Of a DNA stretch of 19,974 nucleotides, positions 7,761 through 15,436 are shown piece after piece. This DNA comes from Ruminococcaceae bacterium UBA4958. GTDB lineage: Bacteria > Bacillota > Clostridia > Oscillospirales > Acutalibacteraceae. Both the position numbers and the translations under genes were made by a program. The first letter of the stretch is position 1. Every line of letters begins with the position of its first letter. The notes below the pieces were generated by a model. That model was not told where the DNA came from. It saw only the letters and a list, made by a program, of their open reading frames with translations, and made no database searches. Location of the stretch: the NCBI GenBank assembly GCA_002397355.1, contig DHAI01000004.1, forward strand, positions 1 through 19,974, in the 5' to 3' direction.

Positions 7761-7784
7761 GAAGCAGACCCCCCTTACTTATGT

Positions 7785-7967
7785 TCAGCACTGTTTCAGC
7801 AGCGCGACACCCAGCGCGATCATGATGACAGCAAGGATGAACATGATCAGCCCCGCCGGGCAGAAACAAGAGAGTGCGAGCCCAATTCCGAACGCGATGC
7901 AGAACTGCACCCAAGAACCTTTACAACCCTTTCGGTATCCCTGATGGTTCCACATAAGCGCCCGCAC
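7785..7967 (-). CDS. Small Cys-rich membrane protein upstream of spoVM
   Basis: Family not recognised. The 60-residue product has a polar, basic N-terminus (1-18) and then two hydrophobic stretches, about 20-35 and 38-57, separated by a CFCP turn, which suggests a membrane hairpin. Five cysteines lie at 15, 23, 34, 36 and 60, one of them the final residue. The proposed GTG start has GAGG eight bases upstream; an ATG four codons later would give 56 residues but has no clear ribosome binding site. It follows its own promoter candidate in the 66-bp gap after thiN and ends 24 bases before spoVM, so the two are very likely co-transcribed. A role in sporulation is only inferred from position. The long overlapping frames on both strands here lack such support. 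Confidence 0.7.
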   Translation of the reverse strand: MRALMWNHQGYRKGCKGSWVQFCIAFGIGLALSCFCPAGLIMFILAVIMIALGVALLKQC

Positions 7968-7996
7968 CGCCCCTGCCTCGTTTTGAGTTCAATACC

Positions 7997-8026
7997 AGTA
8001 TATACAGATGGGGGGCAACGTGTGAA
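7997..8026 (-). promoter_or_regulatory. Candidate internal promoter for small membrane gene and spoVM
   Basis: On the - strand TTCACA (8021-8026, five of six to consensus), an 18-base spacer and TATACT (7997-8002, five of six) fill the only sizeable gap in the operon. The predicted start near 7990 leaves a leader of about 23 bases before the GTG start. It resembles a sigma-A site; I could not fit a convincing sigma-E site, although spoVM is sigma-E dependent in Bacillus. Confidence 0.55.
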
Positions 8027-8033
8027 AAAAGAA

Positions 8034-8663
8034 TCACTTCTCTACAAAAACAAGGGCGTCTCCGCTGGAAACCGTGATCTGCGCCGTTTCTTCCAAAATC
8101 CGGTTGCTCGCCCCAAGGGGGATGGAAGACTCCAGCACAGCTTCCTCCAGCGGATATTTCAGGCCGGAATACGTCACTTCACAGGTGGAGCAGCCGAACG
8201 GAAAAACGGAAACCGTCCGCCCTTTCATCCCGCTGAGCGTCAGTCTGCCTCCATCCATCAGAAACACGCGGCGGCTTCCGTCCAGGATCACGGCCTTGCA
8301 GCCCTGGGAAGCGAGGTATTGAAGAACGCAGAGGCTGGCGAAAGAATGGTCCATTCGTTCGCCGCCCAGAACGCCGTAAAGCTCAAATCGGCGGTAACCG
8401 CGCCGCATCCCCTCCTTGACCGCCGCGAAGGTATCGGTATCGTCTTTTTCCACCTTCAGGCGGATTGTCTCCACGTCCTTCGGGAGTTCCGACCGGATGG
8501 AATCGAAATCGCCGATCAGAAGATCCGGTATGACGCCGCTTTGCATTGCGGCGTCATACCCGCCGTCGGCACAGACGACAAAGCGATTCTTGCGGTCCAT
8601 TTCTCGGAGCTCGCCGGCCGCAACCGGAGCGGAACCAATAATCACACAGATTTTTTCTGCCAT
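8034..8663 (-). CDS. thiN: Thiamine pyrophosphokinase
   Basis: Cytoplasmic enzyme that transfers pyrophosphate from ATP to thiamine, giving the cofactor thiamine pyrophosphate directly. The 209 residues fit the family. Motifs are VVCADGGYDAA in the N-terminal half, the metal-binding IGDFDSI, KDDTDTFAA, and GGERMDHSFA at the substrate site, followed by the smaller beta-rich C-terminal domain ending in SSGDALVFVEK. The ATG at 8663 lies inside the 3' end of rsgA (22-base overlap), so translation is likely coupled. In B. subtilis the order is rsgA-rpe-thiN-spoVM; here rpe is missing and thiN follows rsgA directly. Confidence 0.95.
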   Translation of the reverse strand: MAEKICVIIGSAPVAAGELREMDRKNRFVVCADGGYDAAMQSGVIPDLLIGDFDSIRSELPKDVETIRLKVEKDDTDTFAAVKEGMRRGYRRFELYGVLGGERMDHSFASLCVLQYLASQGCKAVILDGSRRVFLMDGGRLTLSGMKGRTVSVFPFGCSTCEVTYSGLKYPLEEAVLESSIPLGASNRILEETAQITVSSGDALVFVEK

Positions 8664-9547
8664 GGCTTTCGTTCTTTCATCTCCCGATAAATTTCGACAT
8701 AGCTTTCATGGCGCCGCCGGCTGATCTTTCCTTCCCGAACCGCTTCTACAATCGCGCAGCCGGCCTCACAGGTATGGGAGCACGAGGAAAAGCGGCACCG
8801 CCCCAAATAGGGGCGGAACTCTCGGAAACAGAGCGGCAGCTTTTCCGGCGTGACGACACCGGAAAACTGCGTGTCAAGAGAGGAAAAGCCGGGGGTATCC
8901 ACCACATAACCTCCGTCGGAGAGCTTCAAAAGCTCTACCTGGCGCGTCGTATGGCGGCCGCGGCCGAGTTTTCTGCTGATTTCCCCCGTCGGCAAATCGA
9001 GCCCGCTGAACATGCTGTTCAGCAGTGTCGATTTGCCGACTCCGGTGTTTCCGGTAAAAGCAGTTATTTTGCCCGGGAGCAGTTTTTTCAGTTCTCCGGT
9101 TCCTTCCCCGCGCGGCGAGGAAACGCAGATTACCCGTATCCCCGCGCCGGAATAAACATCGGAAAGTGCGTCCGGCCGGCGCAGATCGATTTTTGAAATC
9201 ACGAGGATCGGCTCAATCCCCGCCGCCTCTGCGCCGACGATCGTCCGGTCGATCAGCAGGGAATTCGGCGACGGTTCGCAGGTCGAGACGACGATCACAA
9301 GCCGGTCGATGTTCGCCACGGGGGGACGCACAAGAAAATTCCGCCGCGGAAGAATCTCCTCCAGCGAACCGGTTCCGCCCGGCGACACGCAAACCTTCAC
9401 ATGATCGCCGGCAAGCGGCGTGACGCCGATCCTGCGGAAAATTCCCCGCGCGCGGCACTCCAGCACGCCGTTTTGCGTTTCCACATAGTAAAAGCCGTCG
9501 ATTCCCTTCCGGACCAGCCCTTCCTGAGTGGCTACCATCCGATTCAT
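8642..9547 (-). CDS. rsgA: Ribosome small subunit-dependent GTPase A
   Basis: Late 30S ribosome assembly factor with a circularly permuted GTPase. Order of parts in 301 residues: N-terminal OB fold (about 7-70), then G4 SKID (118-121), G1 GNTGVGKST (166-174), G3 DTPG (217-220), and the C-terminal zinc knuckle formed by C251, C256, H258 and C264. The G4-G1-G3 order is the permutation that defines the YjeQ/RsgA/CpgA family. The start overlaps the prkC stop by four bases (ATGA), so it relies on translational coupling; no strong ribosome binding site is visible, and Met4 is an alternative start. In B. subtilis CpgA is phosphorylated by PrkC, so the pairing with prkC is functionally meaningful. 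Confidence 0.97.
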   Translation of the reverse strand: MNRMVATQEGLVRKGIDGFYYVETQNGVLECRARGIFRRIGVTPLAGDHVKVCVSPGGTGSLEEILPRRNFLVRPPVANIDRLVIVVSTCEPSPNSLLIDRTIVGAEAAGIEPILVISKIDLRRPDALSDVYSGAGIRVICVSSPRGEGTGELKKLLPGKITAFTGNTGVGKSTLLNSMFSGLDLPTGEISRKLGRGRHTTRQVELLKLSDGGYVVDTPGFSSLDTQFSGVVTPEKLPLCFREFRPYLGRCRFSSCSHTCEAGCAIVEAVREGKISRRRHESYVEIYREMKERKPWQKKSV

Positions 9548-11580
9548 CTGCCGGAAGCGGAAGACGACGACAGGCCGCCGCTGTTTTCATCCGACGACGT
9601 GCCGGCGCTGCTGCTCGGCTGCTTGTAGGCGTACCGCTCTTCCGTTTTCGGTTGTCCGGTATCGAAATTCAGCGTATAAACGCGGTATTCGCTCTCGTCC
9701 AGAGTAACCACCAGCGTGTGCTTCCCCGTCTGATCGGAGAATCGAAGCTGCGTGGTCGGATTGTAGGACGGGTTGACGGTTCTGGTATCCACAAGGCTGC
9801 CGTCGAGGTAGGATTTCATCACGATATCGTGCTGCACATCCTCCGGCAGGTCCACAAAGACCTCCACCGGTTTTGTAGAGGCTTTGCCCGAGCTGACGAC
9901 AAAATTCACCTTGCCGCCTTTCTCCACTTTCACGCCGTTCAGCGGATCTGTGGAAATGACGACGTCTTTGTCTTTACCCGTATCGTCCTGGTAGCTTGTC
10001 GAACCGATGGAAAGTCCTGCCGCAATGATTTGCGCCTGGGCGTCCGCGAGCGTGTCCCCGGTCACGTCCGGCACGGCAATTCGCTGGTCCAATTTTCCGG
10101 AGCTGACGTAGACTTTTACCTCCGTCCCCTTCGCCACCTGCGTGCTGGCGGCGGGATCCGTGCTGACCACATAGCCGGAAGCGATATTGTCGTCCACGAC
10201 GGTATTGATCTTCGGCGTCAGGCCGATCGCCTTCAGCGCGGCGACCGCATCCGCCTGCGTGCGGTTGGACAGGTCCGGGATCGCGACCGGCTGGCCGCCC
10301 TTGCTGACAATCAGCGTGACGGTCGCATTTGATTTCACCGTTTCACCGGCTTTGGGTTTCTGGTCCATGATGAAGCCGACCGCATAATCGGAGCTGTTTT
10401 TTTCATCTTTTTTGAATTCAAACGTGTAAGAGGAATTCGGCGTATTCACCACGTCGGTATATTTTTTCCCCACGAAGCTGGGCATTACAATATCTTTCGG
10501 AGCCACACTCTGCCCTCTGCGGTATGCGGAAATTGCAAGAGCGGCGGCCGCGATCAGGAAAGCCGCCGCAATGCCGGCGATGACAAGCACGGCCACCGGT
10601 TTTTTCTTTTTTTCCGGAACCCGGCTCGCTTCCTCCACATAGTCGTAATTGTCGTTGTAAACCGGCTGCTCCGTATTTTTCACGGAATTGATCGCGTCGA
10701 TATACTTCGTGGGCTTCTCGTCGATAAAATACTGGTACTGGAAGCGGGCGCTCGGATTGCGGCGGAATTCTTCGATATCGCGCAGCATCTCGCCCGCCGA
10801 CTGATAACGCAGGGCCGGGTCCTTCTGCATCGCCTTGAGCGTGATCTCCTCCAGCCCTTCCGGAATGGACGGGTTGATCTCGCGCGGGGGCTTCGGGTCC
10901 GTCTGTAGCTGCATGATCGCAACGGAAACGGCATTGTCCGCTTCGAACGGAAGGCGGCCGGTCAGCATTTCATACAGCATTACGCCGACGGAATAAATGT
11001 CCGTTTTTTCATCGGTATAGTCGCCGCGGGCCTGCTCCGGCGCGATATAATGCACGGAGCCGATCGCCCTGTCCGTCATGGTGCGGGTTTCGTTGTGGGA
11101 AAAACGCGCGATCCCGAAGTCTGTCACCTTAATGGTTCCGTCCTGCAGCAGCATGATATTCTGCGGCTTGATGTCTCGGTGGACGATCCCTTTGCTGTGC
11201 GCGTGTTCCAGCGCGCGCAGGATCTGGACGACGAAATGGATCGCCTCTTTCCATTTGATGACTTTCTGTTGATCCAGATATTCTTTCAGGGTAATTCCAT
11301 CGATATATTCTTCCACAATATATTGGATCCTGTCGCCGATGCTCACATCGTAGACCTTTACGATATTCGGATGCGACAGCACGGCGATCGCTTTCGACTC
11401 GTTGCGGAAGCGGCGGAGAAACTCCGCGTTCCTGGAAAATTCATCCTTGAGGATTTTCACGGCGACCGTGCGGTCGTCGATAGTGTCGTATGCGCGGTAT
11501 ACGACTGCCATTCCGCCCACGCCGATGACTTCGTGGATCTCATAACGGCCGTCCAGACGTTTGCCCGTATATTTATCCAT
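9544..11580 (-). CDS. prkC: PASTA-domain membrane Ser/Thr protein kinase
   Basis: Eukaryotic-type receptor kinase that senses muropeptides or lipid II and regulates cell wall growth, and spore germination in Bacillus. In the 678 residues, the kinase domain (about 13-272) has the Gly loop IGVGGMAVVY, catalytic K42, HRDIKPQN with D136, DFG at 154-156, a TRTMTD activation loop and APEQ at 180-183. A juxtamembrane linker follows, with KKKK just before the single transmembrane helix at about 328-352. Outside are three PASTA repeats (about 362-428, 431-496, 499-566), a distinct beta-rich domain (about 570-645), and a Ser/Gly-rich tail. AAGGAG lies eleven bases upstream of the ATG, across the prpC stop. 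It is paired with its phosphatase prpC upstream and its likely substrate gene rsgA downstream. Confidence 0.98.
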   Translation of the reverse strand: MDKYTGKRLDGRYEIHEVIGVGGMAVVYRAYDTIDDRTVAVKILKDEFSRNAEFLRRFRNESKAIAVLSHPNIVKVYDVSIGDRIQYIVEEYIDGITLKEYLDQQKVIKWKEAIHFVVQILRALEHAHSKGIVHRDIKPQNIMLLQDGTIKVTDFGIARFSHNETRTMTDRAIGSVHYIAPEQARGDYTDEKTDIYSVGVMLYEMLTGRLPFEADNAVSVAIMQLQTDPKPPREINPSIPEGLEEITLKAMQKDPALRYQSAGEMLRDIEEFRRNPSARFQYQYFIDEKPTKYIDAINSVKNTEQPVYNDNYDYVEEASRVPEKKKKPVAVLVIAGIAAAFLIAAAALAISAYRRGQSVAPKDIVMPSFVGKKYTDVVNTPNSSYTFEFKKDEKNSSDYAVGFIMDQKPKAGETVKSNATVTLIVSKGGQPVAIPDLSNRTQADAVAALKAIGLTPKINTVVDDNIASGYVVSTDPAASTQVAKGTEVKVYVSSGKLDQRIAVPDVTGDTLADAQAQIIAAGLSIGSTSYQDDTGKDKDVVISTDPLNGVKVEKGGKVNFVVSSGKASTKPVEVFVDLPEDVQHDIVMKSYLDGSLVDTRTVNPSYNPTTQLRFSDQTGKHTLVVTLDESEYRVYTLNFDTGQPKTEERYAYKQPSSSAGTSSDENSGGLSSSSASGR

Positions 11581-11595
11581 TTTATTATCAGCTCC

Positions 11596-12336
11596 TTAAA
11601 CGGCTTGATCTTCCAGAATGGCAACCGTAATGTTGTCGCCACCGCCGCCCGCCTTCGCGAGTTCTATCAGTTTTTCCGTCAATTGTCCCCCATCCAGCTT
11701 TTCCGAAAGCGCAAGGATATTATCCTCATCCACATAATTTGTGAGGCCGTCCGTGCAAATCAACAGGCGGCTGCCTTTCGGTGCCGAAGTTTCATTATAG
11801 TCAATATGGATGGACGGTTCAACTCCGAGCGCACGCGTGATGATGTTTTTCTGCGGATGCTTCTTTGCCTGCTGTGCCGTGAGATCGCCCTTTTCCACCA
11901 TTTCCTGCACGACGGAATGGTCCGTCGTAAGCTGTCGGATTTCTCCGCCCGCGATCAGATAGGCGCGGCTGTCGCCCGCGTGGGCGACATGCACCGTGCC
12001 GCCGGAAACGATTGCGGCGACCACGGTCGTTCCCATGCCGGTGAGGGCCGTATTGCTCCCCGCCGTTTCATGCACCGCCTCATTTGCGCGGATGATAGCC
12101 GCAGCCAGCAGGCTTCTGATATCGTCTCCGGTCATGCCGTCGCGGTAACCGGAGAGCAGCGCGGCGGAAATCTCCTGCACGGCAAGGCTGCTCGCGATAT
12201 TGCCGCCGTTGACGCCGCCCATGCCGTCGCATACAACGGCCCAGGCGGCATTACCGGAAAAAACGCCGCACCGGCAGGCATCCTCGTTCGACTTCCTCAC
12301 CAGGCCAATATCGCTCTTGCTGAAAACCTTTATCAT
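11596..12336 (-). CDS. prpC: PP2C-family Ser/Thr phosphatase (Stp/PrpC)
   Basis: Soluble Mn2+/Mg2+-dependent phosphatase that reverses PrkC phosphorylation. The 246 residues are the standard bacterial PPM length. Metal-binding and family motifs in order are KSNEDAC near residue 15, VVCDGMGGVNGG, GMGTTVVAA, HAGDSRAYLI, TTDHSVVQEM, LLICTDGLTNYV and GGGDNITVAIL. The ATG overlaps the rlmN stop by four bases (ATGA) and has its own GGAGG seven bases upstream (12344-12348). Fifteen bases separate it from prkC, the usual arrangement of this kinase/phosphatase pair in Firmicutes. Confidence 0.98.
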   Translation of the reverse strand: MIKVFSKSDIGLVRKSNEDACRCGVFSGNAAWAVVCDGMGGVNGGNIASSLAVQEISAALLSGYRDGMTGDDIRSLLAAAIIRANEAVHETAGSNTALTGMGTTVVAAIVSGGTVHVAHAGDSRAYLIAGGEIRQLTTDHSVVQEMVEKGDLTAQQAKKHPQKNIITRALGVEPSIHIDYNETSAPKGSRLLICTDGLTNYVDEDNILALSEKLDGGQLTEKLIELAKAGGGGDNITVAILEDQAV

Positions 12337-13373
12337 GGAACGGCCTCCTCCGCAAATCTGCGCCTGAGCTGTCCGCAGGAAGCGTCGATATCCGCGCCGA
12401 GCGTTCTGCGGACCGTGGCGTTAACGCCTTCTCCCTCCAGCGTGCCGAGGAATCGCTGCATCACGGCGGGCGGGCTCTTCCGGAAAGGCAGGCCCTCCAC
12501 CGGGTTCATCGGGATCAAGTTCACATGGCACATGATGCCTTTCAGGCGCCGCGCAAGCTCCCGCGCGCAGTCTCTGCTGTCGTTTACGCCGCCGATCATC
12601 GCGTACTCGAACGAAATCCGGCGTCCGGTCCGGCTCTGGTAATAGCGGCAGGCGTCCAGCAGCTCGCCGATTTTCCAGCGGCGGTTCACGGGCATCAGGC
12701 GAGAGCGAATCTCGTCGTTCGGCGCGTGAAGGGAAACGGAAAGCGTCAACTGATATTCCTTCTCCGCAAGGTCGTAGATTCGGTCCACGACGCCGCAGGT
12801 GGAAAGCGAGATATGGCGCATCCCGACGTTCATCCCGTCCTCGGACGAGACAAGATCGAGGAAGCGCAGCACGTTCCTGTAGTTTTCAAGCGGTTCGCCC
12901 ATGCCCATCAAAACGATATTGGAAATTCTTACACCGGCGTCAGCCTGGGCCGACTGCACCTGGGCAAGCATTTCGGACGGGGAAAGGTCGCGCGAATAGC
13001 CACTTTGCCCCGTGGCGCAGAAAGCGCAGTCCATTTTGCAGCCGACCTGTGAGGAAATGCAGATCGTTCTGCCGTGCTCGTAGCGCATCAGCACGCTTTC
13101 CACAAGCTGCCCGTCGTGCAGCCGGAAGAGATATTTCACGGTGTCGTCCAGCTTGGAGCTGTATTTTCGCACGATGTCCGCTCCGGCGATAAAATTCTCC
13201 GCCGCGAGCCTTTCCCGCAGGTCTTTGGGGAGGTTCGTCATCTCGTCGAAGCCACGCACCCCGCCGCTCAGCCAGCGGTAAACCTGCCCGGCACGGTAAG
13301 CCGGAAGGCCTTCCGCGGTGAAGCGCGCCTTCAGTTCCGGCAATGTTATGGATTTGATGTCTGTCTGGCTCAA
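12333..13373 (-). CDS. rlmN: Dual-specificity 23S rRNA (A2503)/tRNA (A37) C2-methyltransferase
   Basis: Radical-SAM enzyme that methylates C2 of A2503 in 23S rRNA and of A37 in some tRNAs, tuning decoding accuracy. The 346 residues contain the radical-SAM CX3CX2C motif with C112, C116 and C119, VLMGMGEPLENY downstream, and near the C-terminus C333 in ASCGQLR, which matches the transiently methylated Cys355 of E. coli RlmN. The start is TTG, with AGGGTGG overlapping the rsmB stop codon a few bases upstream; no in-frame ATG is available before residue 45, so TTG is required to keep the N-terminal domain. It follows rsmB by nine bases and overlaps prpC by four. Confidence 0.97.
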   Translation of the reverse strand: MSQTDIKSITLPELKARFTAEGLPAYRAGQVYRWLSGGVRGFDEMTNLPKDLRERLAAENFIAGADIVRKYSSKLDDTVKYLFRLHDGQLVESVLMRYEHGRTICISSQVGCKMDCAFCATGQSGYSRDLSPSEMLAQVQSAQADAGVRISNIVLMGMGEPLENYRNVLRFLDLVSSEDGMNVGMRHISLSTCGVVDRIYDLAEKEYQLTLSVSLHAPNDEIRSRLMPVNRRWKIGELLDACRYYQSRTGRRISFEYAMIGGVNDSRDCARELARRLKGIMCHVNLIPMNPVEGLPFRKSPPAVMQRFLGTLEGEGVNATVRRTLGADIDASCGQLRRRFAEEAVP

Positions 13374-13382
13374 AATACCACC

Positions 13383-14717
13383 CTATCTTTTCCGAAACGC
13401 AGAAATAAAGAATCCGTCCGATCCGCCCGCGCGCGGAAACAGCGTGAGCTGGTTTTCCGGCTCGCCGTGCGCGCGTTCCACACCTTCCGGCAAAGAAAGC
13501 GCAAGTGGTTCAAAGCATCTGTTTTCACGGGTAAACCTGCCGGCGACTCCCTCATTTTCCGCCGGATTCAGGGTGCAAGTGGAGTAAACAAGGACACCGC
13601 CGTTTCGCACCGACTCGGAAGCCTTACTGAGAATACGGTACTGCAAATCCGGCAAACTGTCAATACTTGCCTCAAATTTGTACCGGATCTCCGGCTTTCG
13701 GCGGATGACGCCGAGACCGGAACACGGCACGTCGCACAGCACGCGATCCGCCGGATCCGGTCCGGGCTGCGGCGCGGCGGCATCCCGGGACGCAGCGTGA
13801 ACGATGGAAAGCCCGAGACGTCCGGCGCCCGTTTGAATCAGGCGGACGCGCGCCGGGTACAGGTCGAAAGCCTCGATTTCCCCGCGATTTTCCATGCGCT
13901 CCGCAAGGGTAAACGTTTTTCCGCCCGGCGCCGCGCAGACGTCCAGCACCCGTTCGCCCGGCTCAGGCGCCAGAATACGGCAGCAAAGCTGCGAAGCGAT
14001 ATCCTGCACATGGAAAAGTCCATCCGCAAAGCAGCCGGAACGGCGGAGGTCTCCCGCCCCGCGCACACGGACGGCCCCGTCCGGCCAAGGGGCGGGTTCC
14101 GCATCAATTCCTTCTCCATGCAGCTTATCTAATAATTGTTGCTCGCTGATACGGGTATTATTCACACGGAGGAAAAGATCCGGCTTCGCCGCCGTCCCCT
14201 CCAGGATCTTGTCCGCCAGACACGCGCCGTAGCTTTTCTGCCAGAAGGAAATCAGGTCTTCCGGGCAGGAATAGAAAACGGAACGCCACCGCAGCGGCTG
14301 AGCTTTCCGGTCCGGGAACCGCGCTTTGTCCGGTTCCCGCAGCATGCTCCGCAGGACAGCGTTCACGAGGCCGGCTGCGCGGGCCTCCCCGTTCTCCTTT
14401 GCCAGCTTGACGCATTCGTTCACTGCGGCCGAGGCGGGTACCCTTTCCAGGTACCGGAGCTGATAGGCGCCGACGCGGAGGATCTCACGCACTGCGGGGG
14501 AAAGCTTTGCGACCGGCGTGCGGGAATAAAAGCCGAGAATATAGTCCAGGGTAATGCGGCGCTCCAGGACGCCGTAGTAAATTGCGGCGGCAAGGGCCCG
14601 GTCGCGCGGGGATAGCGCCGTTGCGCCGAGGGCCGCGTCGAGCACAAGGTTCGAGTAGCCCTTTTCCTCCTCCACGCGGAGCAGCGCTTTCAGCGCGGTG
14701 GAGCGAGCGCCGGCCAT
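13383..14717 (-). CDS. rsmB: 16S rRNA (C967-C5)-methyltransferase
   Basis: Methylates C5 of the cytosine equivalent to 967 in 16S rRNA, using SAM. In 444 residues an N-terminal NusB-like RNA-binding domain (about 4-130) precedes the Rossmann methyltransferase domain. Visible motifs are the SAM loop VLDVCAAPGGKT (257-268), DVPCSGLGVIRRKPE with C332, and STCTLNPAENE with C381. These two cysteines correspond to the pair used in C5-cytosine RNA methyl transfer (C381 nucleophile, C332 release). The start codon shares one base with the stop of the upstream peptidase gene (TGATG), which implies coupled translation. Domain order and both cysteines make the Sun/RsmB assignment firm. Confidence 0.96.
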   Translation of the reverse strand: MAGARSTALKALLRVEEEKGYSNLVLDAALGATALSPRDRALAAAIYYGVLERRITLDYILGFYSRTPVAKLSPAVREILRVGAYQLRYLERVPASAAVNECVKLAKENGEARAAGLVNAVLRSMLREPDKARFPDRKAQPLRWRSVFYSCPEDLISFWQKSYGACLADKILEGTAAKPDLFLRVNNTRISEQQLLDKLHGEGIDAEPAPWPDGAVRVRGAGDLRRSGCFADGLFHVQDIASQLCCRILAPEPGERVLDVCAAPGGKTFTLAERMENRGEIEAFDLYPARVRLIQTGAGRLGLSIVHAASRDAAAPQPGPDPADRVLCDVPCSGLGVIRRKPEIRYKFEASIDSLPDLQYRILSKASESVRNGGVLVYSTCTLNPAENEGVAGRFTRENRCFEPLALSLPEGVERAHGEPENQLTLFPRAGGSDGFFISAFRKR

Positions 14718-15418
14718 CAGTCCCGGTCGCGGCGGCCGCCCGCGATTACCAAAAAGCGGAGCAGCGTAAGGATCGCCGCGAAGCTCGCCGCCAGATAAGT
14801 CATGGCGGCGGCCGTGAGTACCCTCTTTGCGCCGGCGAGCTCGTCCGGCGCAAGGATTCCCGTTTCATCCAGCGCTTTTACCGCGCGCCTGCTCGCGTTG
14901 ATCTCGACCGGCAGGGTGGCCAGCTCGAACAGCACGACGAGCCCGTAAAGCGCGATGCCGGCATATACGACGAAATCGTATTGCACCGGCAGAAACAGGC
15001 CGATCAGGATCAATGGCACGGAAAGCCGGGAACCGATATTGGTAACGGGCACGAGGGCGGAACGGACCTTATTGGGCGCATAACCGACCGCGTCCTGGAC
15101 GGAATGGCCCGCTTCGTGCGCCGCCACGCCGACGGCAGCGACCGATGAAGAACCGTACACGTCCTGGGAAAGGCTGATGACATGGTTTCTCGGATCGAAA
15201 TTGTCCGTGAGGCTGCCGGCGACCGGCCGGATCATAACCTCCGCTCCGCCGAAGCGCGCCACCGCGTCCGCCGCCTGCGCTCCCGTGACGCCGCGCCGCG
15301 TCCGGACGCGGGAGTAGCGGCTGAAGGCGGATTTTACGTAGATCTGCGCCGCCAGCGTGACGATGATCGCTGGAACCATAAAAAGGAAATACGTGTAATC
15401 GAAGTAATAAAACCCCAT
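14717..15418 (-). CDS. YugP-like membrane zinc metallopeptidase
   Basis: Belongs to the Zn_peptidase_2 family (YugP-like); the physiological substrate is unknown. The 233 residues begin with a hydrophobic anchor (about 8-27), then the HEAGH zinc motif at 101-105 within VGVAAHEAGHSVQDA. E172 in LPVEINASRRA is the probable third ligand. Hydrophobic stretches at about 121-143, 148-168 and 200-226 make it a multi-span membrane protein. A strong GGAGGTGA (GGAGG at 15426-15430) lies seven bases before the ATG. It sits between fmt and rsmB with an 18-base gap and a one-base overlap, where B. subtilis has no gene. Co-expression with deformylase and formyltransferase is seen, but a link to N-terminal processing is speculation. 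Confidence 0.92.
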   Translation of the reverse strand: MGFYYFDYTYFLFMVPAIIVTLAAQIYVKSAFSRYSRVRTRRGVTGAQAADAVARFGGAEVMIRPVAGSLTDNFDPRNHVISLSQDVYGSSSVAAVGVAAHEAGHSVQDAVGYAPNKVRSALVPVTNIGSRLSVPLILIGLFLPVQYDFVVYAGIALYGLVVLFELATLPVEINASRRAVKALDETGILAPDELAGAKRVLTAAAMTYLAASFAAILTLLRFLVIAGGRRDRD

Positions 15419-15436
15419 AGTATCACCTCCGGGTTG

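Noticed and set aside
7636..7944. Longer overlapping frames on both strands around the spoVM region (7636-7914 on -, 7663-7944 on +)
   Set aside because: They overlap the terminator and the two small genes, lack ribosome binding sites, and their products have no coherent hydrophobic or conserved pattern, unlike the 60- and 28-residue products.
11050..12642. A 530-codon + strand frame opposite prkC, prpC and rlmN
   Set aside because: It crosses three conserved genes and their junctions on the other strand and shows no recognisable domain.
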